A DNA stretch of 35,536 nt from JADLEX01 sp964586775. GTDB taxonomy: Bacteria; Lernaellota; Lernaellaia; JACKCT01. The stretch is taken from positions 1 to 35,536 of the forward strand of contig CAZPJD010000234.1 of the NCBI GenBank assembly GCA_964586775.1, in the 5' to 3' direction. The stretch's first letter is position 1. Every line of letters begins with the position of its first letter. Positions 14,901-23,106 of the stretch are shown piece by piece. Under the pieces are notes generated by a model. The model searched no databases. It was not told where the DNA came from and worked only from the letters and a program-made list of their open reading frames with translations. Made by a program: the position numbers and the translations under genes.

Positions 14901-16146
14901 TCCGGCGTCCGGGCTCAACGAGCCTCGGGACATCCTGATCGAGGACGGACGGATCCTCGATCTCGTGCGTCCGGGCGAGCCGGTCGCCGACGTGGCGGAG
15001 CGCATCGACGCGTCGGGCCGCATCGCCACGCCGGGGTTCGTCGATCTGCACGTCCATCTGCGCGAGCCGGGATTCGAGCAGAAGGAAACCATCGCCACGG
15101 GTTGCATGGCGGCTGTCTCCGGCGGGTTCACGTCGGTGTGCAGCATGGCCAACACGAACCCGGTCAATGACCATTCCTCAGTGACGGCGCTCATTCTCGC
15201 CAAGGCGAAAGAGGCTGACCTCGCCCGCGTCTACCCCATGGCCGCCGTGACCAAGGGACTGGCCGGCGAGTCGCTGACGGAGATGGGCGAACTGTGCGAA
15301 CACGGCGTCATCGGCTTCACCGACGACGGGCGGTGCGTGATGAACGCCGCCGTGATGCGAAACGCGCTTGTTTACGCCAAGTCGTTCGGCGTGCCGGTCT
15401 CGGTGCACGCGATCGACGAGCATCTGGCGGGCGACGCGCCCATGAATTCGGGGTTCCATTCGATGCGCTTGGGGTTGCGCGGGGTGCCCGCCGCCGCCGA
15501 GGACACCATGGTCGCGCGTGACGTGGTCCTCTCGGCGCTCACCGGGGCGCGGCTGCACATTCAGCACATCTCCACCAAGGGCGCGATCGAAATCGTCCGC
15601 ATGGCCAAGGCGCGCGGTGTGCCCGTCACGTGCGAGGCCGCGCCGCATCACTTCACGCTGATCGACGAGGACGTGGGCGAGTACGATACCAATTTCAAGA
15701 TGGCGCCGCCGTTGCGCGGCGAGGTCGATCGCGAGGCCGTGCGCGAGGCACTGGCCGACGGCACCGTCGACGCCATCGCGACCGATCACGCGCCGCACGA
15801 AAAGCTCGTGAAGGATTGCGAGTTCGAGAAGGCGGCGAATGGCATCATCGGCCTCGAGACCGCGCTGGCACTGACGTGGGAACTCGTCCTGGCGGGTGTC
15901 ATCACCGAAATGCGTGCGATCGAACTGCTCACGATCGCGCCTTGCGGGGCGTTCAAACTTCCGCACGGCACGCTGGCCAAGGGCGCCGTCGCCGATGTCA
16001 CGATCTTCGACCCCCAGGCGACGTACACGTTCACGACGGATCGGATCTACTCGCTCTCCAAAAACTCGCCATTCGTCGGTCGCGCGATGAGGGCGGACGT
16101 CAAACGCACCCTGGTCGGTGGGCGCACCGTCTTCGCCCGGGATTGA
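14866..16146 (+). CDS. pyrC: Dihydroorotase, class I
   Basis: A 426-residue amidohydrolase that cyclises carbamoyl-aspartate to dihydroorotate. Zinc ligands are seen in DLHVHLREPG (H62 and H64), the metal-bridging Asp in GFTDDGR, His residues in VSVHAIDEH and HIQHIS, and the catalytic Asp in ATDHAPH. The length and the GLETALAL stretch fit class I enzymes, which often form a complex with PyrB. The more usual HCED sequence at the third His is HAID here, keeping the ligand His. The ATG at 14866 lies within the end of pyrB, preceded by GGAAGG. Only steps two and three of the pathway are in the window; carAB, pyrD, pyrE and pyrF must lie elsewhere. Confidence 0.95.
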   Translation: MRTLIANSRVIDPASGLNEPRDILIEDGRILDLVRPGEPVADVAERIDASGRIATPGFVDLHVHLREPGFEQKETIATGCMAAVSGGFTSVCSMANTNPVNDHSSVTALILAKAKEADLARVYPMAAVTKGLAGESLTEMGELCEHGVIGFTDDGRCVMNAAVMRNALVYAKSFGVPVSVHAIDEHLAGDAPMNSGFHSMRLGLRGVPAAAEDTMVARDVVLSALTGARLHIQHISTKGAIEIVRMAKARGVPVTCEAAPHHFTLIDEDVGEYDTNFKMAPPLRGEVDREAVREALADGTVDAIATDHAPHEKLVKDCEFEKAANGIIGLETALALTWELVLAGVITEMRAIELLTIAPCGAFKLPHGTLAKGAVADVTIFDPQATYTFTTDRIYSLSKNSPFVGRAMRADVKRTLVGGRTVFARD

Positions 16147-16156
16147 AGCGCCCGCG

Positions 16157-16789
16157 ATGACCGCGCCGCTCTCCGACTACCTCGATCGCGTGGCGCAGTT
16201 CGCGCACGGACGTTATCCGGTCGAGATGACCGAGGCGCGCCGCTACTACTTCGGCCAGATCGGCGCCAAACCGGAGAACGAGGACTACTACGAAGAGGTG
16301 ATGAAGGGTTACCTGGACTGGTTTCTCTTCGAGCGGCCGCTCGACGACGTGGGACGCACGCCGCTGGCGGTCTTCGTCGAGGAGATCGCGCGCGACCAGT
16401 CCGAACCCGACCACGCGGTGTTCGCGGGTTTCCTCGAGTCCCGTCACGGGCTCTTCCTTATCAAGCGGGTCCACGAGGACCGGGTGGAGTGCCGCGACTT
16501 GCTGACGGACGCAAAACTCGTCGTCGCCGAAGAGAACCCGGTTCCCTTTATCAAGGGCGAGATCTTCGACGCGCGGATTCTGCCGTTTCAGGGCGAACCG
16601 CGTTTCGGCGATCTGATCCGGTTTCACCCACGCCGGGCGAACAAGCTGATTCAAAATGTGGCGAAGGGCATCGCGTTGGGCGATCCCGATCACGCGCGCG
16701 ATCTGTACATCCGGCTCGCGCAGTGCAAGATCAAGCAATACCTGTTTCCGCGCATCGACCCCCTTCAGTTCTACAAGGAACTCATGTAA
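16157..16789 (+). CDS. Hypothetical protein in the pyr operon
   Basis: A soluble protein of 210 residues that I do not recognise. It has no signal peptide or membrane helix. The N-terminal third is acidic and aromatic (EARRYYFGQIGAKPENEDYY, GYLDWFLFERPLDD). The middle looks like a small beta-barrel (HGLFLIKRVHEDRVECRDLL, VPFIKGEIFDARILPFQG), and the end is helical and basic (RRANKLIQNVAKGIALGD). It begins 10 nt after pyrC in the same direction, so it is probably co-transcribed. The ATG at 16157 is chosen; a GTG at 16118 within pyrC would add 13 residues. Neither has a strong ribosome site. Its place between pyrC and recG gives no specific function. Confidence 0.75.
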   Translation: MTAPLSDYLDRVAQFAHGRYPVEMTEARRYYFGQIGAKPENEDYYEEVMKGYLDWFLFERPLDDVGRTPLAVFVEEIARDQSEPDHAVFAGFLESRHGLFLIKRVHEDRVECRDLLTDAKLVVAEENPVPFIKGEIFDARILPFQGEPRFGDLIRFHPRRANKLIQNVAKGIALGDPDHARDLYIRLAQCKIKQYLFPRIDPLQFYKELM

Positions 16790-16879
16790 GGGCACGTTCG
16801 ACTTGATCGCGGCGCGACCTTCGCGCACACTGAACCTTCGTGTGGGCGACGCGAACGCGCCTTCGGGGAGCTTGGGACG

Positions 16880-17698
16880 ATGGAAAACCTTCAGAATCTG
16901 ATATCCGAACTCCGCGACCTCTACACGCAGGTCCGGGCCGATCGAACCAACAATCGCCCGATCGAGCGGGTGCAGACGATCATCCGCAACAAGGTCAAGG
17001 ACCAGCTCGCGCGCACCGACCTGCGGATCCCCGTCGAGGTCGCGCTGACCGAGATCCTGCACGACTTCGACGGATTCGATTCCGCGGATCAGGAGGCGCA
17101 GGAGCAGGTGCTGGGCGACACCGAAAAGATGCTGAACCGGATCGAGAGCCTGATCGAAACCGACAACGCCGTCACGGCGGATCGCATCGAAATGCCGCCT
17201 CCTCCCGCGCTGACCGCGGATCTGGTTGAAGCCGAGATGCGCGAGGTGCGTCGGCAGGAGGAAGAGGAGAAACGGCGTCGTGAGGCCGAAGCGCGTCGTC
17301 ACCAGCCCAAGCCTCAGGTTCAGGACGACCCTCGTCGTTCCGATGGCGACCGCAACCGCCGTCCGCAGCCCCAACAGGGCCAGAAACCTAGATTCGATCG
17401 TCCGGGCGGCGGTCAAAACGCACCGCAGCAGAATCGCCAGCAGGGTGGGGCGCAATCGCAACGTCCCCAAGGCGGACCGCAACAGACCAGGCCGCCGGGG
17501 GGGCCGCAGCAGTCGCGATCACAGGGCGGACCGCCCCCGAATCGCCCGCCGGGAGGACCGCCGCAGCAGCAGGCACGCCCCCAGGGACCGCCGACGGATG
17601 CGCCCGCGCCGGGTGGCGAACCGCGCGACGACCTGAAATTCCAGCGCGACGAAAAGAATGACGGCCAAAAGCGACGTCGCAGGGGCCGCCGGCACTGA
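16880..17698 (+). CDS. Protein with disordered Pro/Gln/Gly/Arg-rich tail
   Basis: A 272-residue protein in two parts. Residues 1-105 are helical and structured-looking (MENLQNLISELRDLYTQVRA, then IIRNKVKDQLARTDLRIPVE and EILHDFDGFDSADQEAQEQ). Residues 115-135 form a charged segment ending in EEEEKRRREAEARRH, and from about 140 the chain is low-complexity: repeated QGG, PPGGP, QQ and RP units with hardly any hydrophobic residues, ending in the basic KRRRRGRRH. Such tails are typical of RNA-binding or condensate-forming proteins, but no RNA-binding domain is evident. GGGGAG lies nine bases before the ATG. recG follows after 25 nt. A weak TTGATC/CACACT pair (16803-16831) in the 90-nt gap upstream might be an internal promoter. 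Function unknown. Confidence 0.75.
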   Translation: MENLQNLISELRDLYTQVRADRTNNRPIERVQTIIRNKVKDQLARTDLRIPVEVALTEILHDFDGFDSADQEAQEQVLGDTEKMLNRIESLIETDNAVTADRIEMPPPPALTADLVEAEMREVRRQEEEEKRRREAEARRHQPKPQVQDDPRRSDGDRNRRPQPQQGQKPRFDRPGGGQNAPQQNRQQGGAQSQRPQGGPQQTRPPGGPQQSRSQGGPPPNRPPGGPPQQQARPQGPPTDAPAPGGEPRDDLKFQRDEKNDGQKRRRRGRRH

Positions 17699-17723
17699 CC
17701 GCGCGCCAATTTCCTGAATCGAC

Positions 17724-19790
17724 ATGGAACTGACGCGTCTTCACGGCGTGGGCCCGGCCATAGCGACGAGGCTCGCCGACGCCGGTTTCCGGCGCGTCGA
17801 GGATCTGCTCACCATCATCCCGCGCGGATACGTCGACCGATCGCGGATCACGCCCATCGCGGATCTTTGCGAGGGCGAGTCGGCGCACGTGATCGGTGCG
17901 ATCAGCGACGCCGTTTCGTCGCGAGGTTGGGGCGGTCGCGGCGCGTTCGGCAAGGTCCGGATCACGGACGACTCCGGCACGATCGAGGCGCACTTTTTTG
18001 GGGCGACGGCCAAGGGACTTCGCTCGAGTTTTCGCGACGGCCGGCGCGCGCTCGTGTCCGGCGTGGTTCGCGCGCACAAGGGCGTGATCGTCTTCTCGCA
18101 TCCCGACGTGATCTTTCTCGACGGCGACGATGCGTCGTTCGCGCGTTTCGTTCCGACGTACCCGGAGATTCCCGGTGTTCCCGCGAAGCGTCTGGCGGCT
18201 TGGGCGCGACAGGCCATTGACCTGCTCGAAGACCGATTGATCGACGCGTTGCCGCGCGCGGAACTCGATCTCGATATGCCGAGCCTCGCCGATGCCCTGC
18301 GCACAATTCATGCGCCGCCGGACGAAACCGACTCGGGGGCGCTCGAACGTCGCGACACGCCGGCATACCGCCGTCTGATATTCGACGAACTGTTCTTCCT
18401 GCAGCTCGGGCTCCTGCTGCGTCGAAGGAACTCGGAGCGCGGTCGGGCGGTGGAACTAGGTCGGGTGTCGGCGCTCGCGGATTCGATCATGCGTGAGATG
18501 GGTTTCGCCTTGACGCCGGGGCAATGCGAGGCGCTGGACGCGATCAGCGAGGACCTTGCCGCGGATCGACCGATGCACCGCCTGCTGATGGGCGACGTGG
18601 GTTCGGGAAAGACGATCGTCGCGATTCTGGCGGCGGCGAGGGTGATCGAGAACGGCTTTCAGGCCGCTATCATGGCGCCGACGGAGGTGCTTGCGCGCCA
18701 GCAGTTCGAGCGCTGGTCACCGATCTTCGAGCGGCTCGGCGTGGGCGTGGGGCTGTTTCTGGGCGACGCGTCTTCCGACGTCGTTCGCGAGAGCCGAGGG
18801 CGTTTGAAGCGGGGTGAGATTCGACTTGCCTTTGGAACGCACGCCCTGTTGGGGGCTCGCGCGAAGTTCGACCGCCTCGCCCTCGTCGTGGTGGACGAGC
18901 AGCATCGGTTCGGCGTGGGCCAGCGCGCGCGGCTCTCGGACAAGGCCGTGACGCCGCACGTGCTCGTCATGTCGGCGACACCCATCCCGCGCTCACTCGC
19001 GCACACCGCGTTCGGCGATCTGGATTTGAGCGTTATCCGGCATCGGCCGCCCGGTCGAAGCCGTTGCGAGACGGCGTGGATCGAAGACGATCGCGATCGC
19101 GCATACGCGCTCTTGACGCCGATTCTCGCGAGGGGCGACCGCGTGTTCGTGGTTTTTCCGGCGGTGGAAGAGTCCGAGGAGTCCGACGTTGCGAACGCGT
19201 TGGGGTTCTTCCGAAGTGAGGCCGCCGCGCGTTTCCCGGGCCATCCGATCGGGCTCCTGCATGGACGATTGACCGGCGCGGAAAAAGAGGCGGCGCTGCG
19301 CGATTTCGAGTCGGGGAAGACGCGGGTGCTCGTCGCGACCACGGTTATCGAGGTGGGCGTGGACGTGGCCGAAGCGGGTGCCGTGCTGATCGAGGACGCG
19401 CCACGATTCGGTCTGTCATCGCTGCACCAGATTCGCGGTCGGGTGGGGCGGTCCGACCGGCCGGGCGTGTGCGTTCTGCATAGCCGGGGACCGCGGACCG
19501 AGACGGCGACGAGGCGGCTCCAGACGCTGGTCGATTGCGACGACGGCTTTCGCATTGCCGACGAGGACTTGGCAATCCGGGGACCGGGCGATATGTTGGG
19601 CGCTCGCCAGCACGGCCTGCCGAAACTGCGCTTCGCCAGTCTGGCGCGCGACGTGGAACTGTTGGAAAAGGCCCGGAACGCGGCGCGGACGTGGTGGGAT
19701 CGGCGCACGGATCTTCGCGACGACCCGGCCGTGGAGCGGATCCTTCGCCATCGTTTTGGCGACCGGCTCGAAACAGGAACGATCGGATAG
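17724..19790 (+). CDS. recG: ATP-dependent DNA helicase RecG
   Basis: A 688-residue RecG, which remodels stalled replication forks and Holliday junctions. The N-terminal wedge/OB region (from MELTRLHGVGPAIATRLADA through GAFGKVRITDDSGTIEAHFF) is followed by the helicase core with Walker A GDVGSGKT (290-297), the DEQH box VVVDEQHRFGVGQRARL (D391-H394), SATPIPRSL, LLHGRLTGAEKE, VATTVIEVGVDV and HQIRGRVGRS. The C-terminal stretch IRGPGDMLGARQHGLP matches the conserved RecG end. The protein is slightly shorter than average because the extreme N-terminal helical extension found in some RecG is missing. It starts 25 nt after the preceding gene and ends exactly where the small duplicated start signal of lipA begins. 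Confidence 0.95.
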   Translation: MELTRLHGVGPAIATRLADAGFRRVEDLLTIIPRGYVDRSRITPIADLCEGESAHVIGAISDAVSSRGWGGRGAFGKVRITDDSGTIEAHFFGATAKGLRSSFRDGRRALVSGVVRAHKGVIVFSHPDVIFLDGDDASFARFVPTYPEIPGVPAKRLAAWARQAIDLLEDRLIDALPRAELDLDMPSLADALRTIHAPPDETDSGALERRDTPAYRRLIFDELFFLQLGLLLRRRNSERGRAVELGRVSALADSIMREMGFALTPGQCEALDAISEDLAADRPMHRLLMGDVGSGKTIVAILAAARVIENGFQAAIMAPTEVLARQQFERWSPIFERLGVGVGLFLGDASSDVVRESRGRLKRGEIRLAFGTHALLGARAKFDRLALVVVDEQHRFGVGQRARLSDKAVTPHVLVMSATPIPRSLAHTAFGDLDLSVIRHRPPGRSRCETAWIEDDRDRAYALLTPILARGDRVFVVFPAVEESEESDVANALGFFRSEAAARFPGHPIGLLHGRLTGAEKEAALRDFESGKTRVLVATTVIEVGVDVAEAGAVLIEDAPRFGLSSLHQIRGRVGRSDRPGVCVLHSRGPRTETATRRLQTLVDCDDGFRIADEDLAIRGPGDMLGARQHGLPKLRFASLARDVELLEKARNAARTWWDRRTDLRDDPAVERILRHRFGDRLETGTIG

Positions 19791-19813
19791 ATGGTCAAGC
19801 GCGGATAGATGGT
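19784..19813 (+). repeat. 18-bp tandem duplication at the recG/lipA junction
   Basis: CGGATAGATGGT occurs at 19784-19795 and 19802-19813. The first copy supplies the recG stop (TAG 19788-19790) directly followed by ATG (19791), which opens a five-codon frame, MVKRG, that stops with TAG at 19806-19808, directly followed by the lipA ATG (19809, MVKHH). The junction is therefore a stop-start-stop-start chain. Confidence 0.7.
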
Positions 19814-20684
19814 GAAACACCACTCACATCGCTTGCCCGAATGGGCGAAGCCGCACATTCGTTCGCTGGGCGCGGCCCACGACCTGAAGGTGCGCCTGCG
19901 TCAAGCGGGGCTGCACACGGTTTGCGAATCGGCGAAGTGCCCCAACATTGGCGAGTGTTTTCAGCGCCCGACGGCCACCGTCATGATTATGGGCGACATC
20001 TGCACGCGCAATTGCTCGTTTTGCGCGATCGTGCGCGACCGGCCCGGGGCGCTCGACCCCGACGAACCGCGCCGATTGGCCGACATGATCGTCGAAGTCG
20101 GTCTGCGTCATGTGGTCATCACGTCGGTGGCGCGCGACGACCTGCCCGAAGAGGGGGCGGCGCATTTCGCGGCGTGCGTGAGGGAGTTGAAGGCGCGCGA
20201 TGCCTCGATCATCGTCGAGATTCTCACGCCCGATTTTCACGCGCGCCCGGAGCTGCTCGAGGTCGTGGCGGATTCGCCGTTCGACATTTTCAACCACAAC
20301 ATCGAGACCGTCCAAAGATTGCAGCGAAAGGTCCGGCCGCAGGCCGACTACGCCCGCTCGCTCGCGGTGCTGTCGTGGATGGCGGCCCGCCGCCCGGACG
20401 CGGTCGCTAAGAGCGGCATCATGGTCGGGCTCGGCGAGACGAACGACGAGGTGACTGAGACGCTCGGGGATCTGCATGCGAACGGCGTGCGCGCATTGAC
20501 GATCGGGCAATACCTTCGCCCGCGCGAGAGCAATCAGCCGGTTCATCGTTACGTGACGCCTGCCGAATTCGATGCGTTTCGCGACCACGCGCGCGCCCTT
20601 GGTTTCCGCTTCGTTGCGTCCGGTCCCCTCGTCCGCTCCAGCTATCTGGCCGACCGGCAGGTGAATCTGTCGGCGGTTTCGTGA
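19809..20684 (+). CDS. lipA: Lipoyl synthase
   Basis: A 291-residue radical SAM enzyme that inserts two sulfurs into protein-bound octanoyl chains. The auxiliary cluster motif VCESAKCPNIGEC (C39, C44, C50), the radical SAM motif CTRNCSFC (C65, C69, C72) and the terminal RSSY (276-279), whose Ser ligates the auxiliary cluster, are all intact. LTPDF, FNHNIETV and KSGIMVGLGE are also family-typical. No lipB or lplA lies alongside. The start at 19809 is set by the stop-start arrangement with the short upstream frame and by the usual N-terminal length. The end overlaps a possible GTG start of hom by four bases. Confidence 0.95.
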   Translation: MVKHHSHRLPEWAKPHIRSLGAAHDLKVRLRQAGLHTVCESAKCPNIGECFQRPTATVMIMGDICTRNCSFCAIVRDRPGALDPDEPRRLADMIVEVGLRHVVITSVARDDLPEEGAAHFAACVRELKARDASIIVEILTPDFHARPELLEVVADSPFDIFNHNIETVQRLQRKVRPQADYARSLAVLSWMAARRPDAVAKSGIMVGLGETNDEVTETLGDLHANGVRALTIGQYLRPRESNQPVHRYVTPAEFDAFRDHARALGFRFVASGPLVRSSYLADRQVNLSAVS

Positions 20685-20719
20685 CCCGGCCCGGGTCGAA
20701 TCTCTCGGAGATGCAAAAG

Positions 20720-22033
20720 ATGCGAAACATCCGCGTCGGATTGATTGGCCTCGGAACGGTCGGCTCCGGCGTGCTGCACATCCTGCGCAACCACACAGCG
20801 GAACTCGAACGACGCACCGGAACGACGTTTCAAATTACGCGCTTTGCCTCGCGTTCGCCCGAAAAATGGACCTCGCTCGGCATGGACGCTTCGCTGGGCA
20901 CCACGGATCCGGAAGAGGTGGCCGCCGCGCCCGACGTGGATCTGCTCGTCGAGCTGATGAGCGGCGTCGAGGTTCCGCGCCGCGTGCTGTTGCGCGCGTT
21001 CGAGACGGGCAAAAACGTGGTCACCGCCAACAAGGCGCTGCTGTCGGAGTGCGGTGACGAAATCTTCGCGGCGGCGACGCGCGCGGGGCGCAAGATCGGT
21101 TTCGAGGCCAGCGTCTGCGGCGGCGTGCCGATCATCCAGCTCCTCAAGACGGGATTCGCGTCCGAAAACATCCGGCGCGTCGTCGGCATCGTGAATGGCA
21201 CGTGCAACTTCATCCTCACCGAAATGACGCAGCGGCGGGCGGGGCTTGCCGAGACGCTGGCCGAGGCGCAGCGGCGGGGATTCGCCGAGGCCGATCCCAC
21301 GCTCGACGTGAACGGAATGGATTCGGCGCACAAGCTGACGCTGCTGGCGATGCTGGCGTGGGGCGTGCGTGTTTCGGCGACCGATGTCCGGGTGCAGGGA
21401 ATCGAGGGCATCGCGACCGAGGACATCGCGTACGCCGACGAGATGGGGATGACGATCAAGCTGCTCGCGGTGGCGCGGCGCGACGACGCGGATCGGATCG
21501 GTCTGTCGGTCGATCCCACGCTGGTTCCGTCGTCGTCGGTCATCGGTCAGGTGCACGGCGCGGTCAACGCCGTGCTGATCGACGGCGAGCACGTCGGTCC
21601 CCTCGTCATGACCGGCGCGGGGGCGGGGCAGATGCCGACCGCCAACGCGGTGGTCGCCGACATGATCGAGATCGCGCGGGTCGCTTCGAGCACCGCGCCG
21701 TGCGACGAGTTCCCCACCGGCGTGCCCGAGGAAGGTCGCGCCCGTGCCGACATCCTGCCGCCGGACGAGATCCCGGCGGAATACTATCTGCGTTTCACCG
21801 CCCTCGACCGCCCCGGCGTACTCGCGAACATCGCCACGCATCTGGCGCAAAACGGCATCAGTATCGCTCAGGTCGTGCAGCACGGCCGCGACCGGCACGA
21901 GGCGGTGCCCGTCATCATCCTCACGCACGAGGCGACGGCGGGGGCGATCCGCGAATCCATCGCGCGCGTCGACGCATCGGCCCACGTGACGCGGCCGACG
22001 GTCGTGATGAACGTGCTTCGGGAGGTTCCGTGA
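20720..22033 (+). CDS. hom: Homoserine dehydrogenase
   Basis: A 437-residue enzyme reducing aspartate semialdehyde to homoserine, the branch point to threonine and methionine. The nucleotide-binding loop VGLIGLGTVGSG opens the protein; VTANKALLSE, VCGGVPII, GIVNGTCNFILTEM, FAEADPTLDVNGMDSAHKL and the catalytic-region DEMGMTIKLLAVA are conserved. Residues about 360-437 form a C-terminal ACT domain (YYLRFTALDRPGVLANIATH), the usual site of threonine feedback inhibition. I chose the ATG at 20720, nine bases after GGAG (20707-20710). An ATG at 20711 and a GTG at 20681 overlapping the lipA stop are alternatives. thrC overlaps the end. Confidence 0.94.
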   Translation: MRNIRVGLIGLGTVGSGVLHILRNHTAELERRTGTTFQITRFASRSPEKWTSLGMDASLGTTDPEEVAAAPDVDLLVELMSGVEVPRRVLLRAFETGKNVVTANKALLSECGDEIFAAATRAGRKIGFEASVCGGVPIIQLLKTGFASENIRRVVGIVNGTCNFILTEMTQRRAGLAETLAEAQRRGFAEADPTLDVNGMDSAHKLTLLAMLAWGVRVSATDVRVQGIEGIATEDIAYADEMGMTIKLLAVARRDDADRIGLSVDPTLVPSSSVIGQVHGAVNAVLIDGEHVGPLVMTGAGAGQMPTANAVVADMIEIARVASSTAPCDEFPTGVPEEGRARADILPPDEIPAEYYLRFTALDRPGVLANIATHLAQNGISIAQVVQHGRDRHEAVPVIILTHEATAGAIRESIARVDASAHVTRPTVVMNVLREVP

Positions 22034-23106
22034 ACGTATCGCATCATGCGTGGCCGGGGCTCATCCGCGCCTATCGCGAGTGGCTCGATCTGGCGTGCGA
22101 CGAGGACGTCGTCACGCTGCTCGAGGGCAACACGCCGCTCATTCCCGCGCCGTCGATCGCGGCGGCCATCGGGCGCGGCGTGCGCGTGTTGTGCAAGTTC
22201 GAGGGGCTCAATCCCACGGGGTCGTTCAAAGACCGCGGCATGACGATGGCGATCAGCAAGGCTCGCGAGGCCGGCGCGCGCGCGGTGATCTGCGCCAGCA
22301 CGGGCAATACCTCGGCGTCGGCGGCGGCGTATGCGGCGCGCGCGGGGATGCGTTCGTTCGTGCTCATCCCCGACGGTAAGATCGCCCTCGGCAAGCTGTC
22401 GCAGGCGATGATGCACGGCGCGACCGTGTTGCAGGTGCAGGGCAACTTCGACGACGCGCTGCGCCTCGTTGTCGAGGTGAGCGAAAAATATCCCGTCACG
22501 CTCGTCAACTCGATCAACCCGCACCGCATCCAGGGCCAGAAGACAGCGAGCTTCGAGATTGTCGAAGCCCTCGGCGGACGCGCGCCCGACTACCACTTCC
22601 TGCCCGTGGGGAATGCCGGAAACATCACCGCATATTGGCTTGGCTACACGCAGTGGTTCGAGCGCGGGCTCGTCGCCTCGCGCCCGAAAATGATGGGATT
22701 TCAGGCGGCGGGCTCGGCACCGATCGTGCTCGGCCATCCCGTGGAAAACCCCGAGACCATCGCGACGGCGATCCGCATCGGCAACCCCGCGAGTTGGAAA
22801 CAGGCGGTCGCGGCAAGGGACGAGTCGGGCGGCGCGATCGACATGGTGACCGACGACGAGATCCTCGCCGCGTATCGCCGTCTTGCGGCCGATGACGGAA
22901 TCTTCTGCGAACCCGCGTCGGCGGCGTCGGTTGCGGGGCTGCTCAAATACGCCCACCGCCTGGAACTCTCTGGCGGCGAAACCATCGTGTGCACGCTGAC
23001 GGGGCACGGGCTCAAGGATCCCGACCGTGCCATCGCCGTCAGCGCGCCGCCGATCAAAATCGAGGCGGACGAAAAATCGGTCGTTCGCGCATTGGGACTC
23101 GCATGA
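22030..23106 (+). CDS. thrC: Threonine synthase
   Basis: A 358-residue PLP enzyme of fold type II that converts O-phosphohomoserine to threonine. The PLP lysine lies in NPTGSFKDRGM (K67); CASTGNTSASAAAYAARAG, LVNSINPHRIQGQKTASFEI, PVGNAGNITAYWLGY and FCEPASAASVAGLLK are family features. The length is that of the short bacterial/archaeal type. It starts with GTG at 22030, overlapping the hom stop by four bases (GTGA), with GGAGG at 22021-22025 inside the end of hom. It ends with an ATGA overlap to the next gene. Its substrate requires a homoserine kinase, but no thrB of the GHMP type is present here. Confidence 0.94.
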   Translation: MNVSHHAWPGLIRAYREWLDLACDEDVVTLLEGNTPLIPAPSIAAAIGRGVRVLCKFEGLNPTGSFKDRGMTMAISKAREAGARAVICASTGNTSASAAAYAARAGMRSFVLIPDGKIALGKLSQAMMHGATVLQVQGNFDDALRLVVEVSEKYPVTLVNSINPHRIQGQKTASFEIVEALGGRAPDYHFLPVGNAGNITAYWLGYTQWFERGLVASRPKMMGFQAAGSAPIVLGHPVENPETIATAIRIGNPASWKQAVAARDESGGAIDMVTDDEILAAYRRLAADDGIFCEPASAASVAGLLKYAHRLELSGGETIVCTLTGHGLKDPDRAIAVSAPPIKIEADEKSVVRALGLA

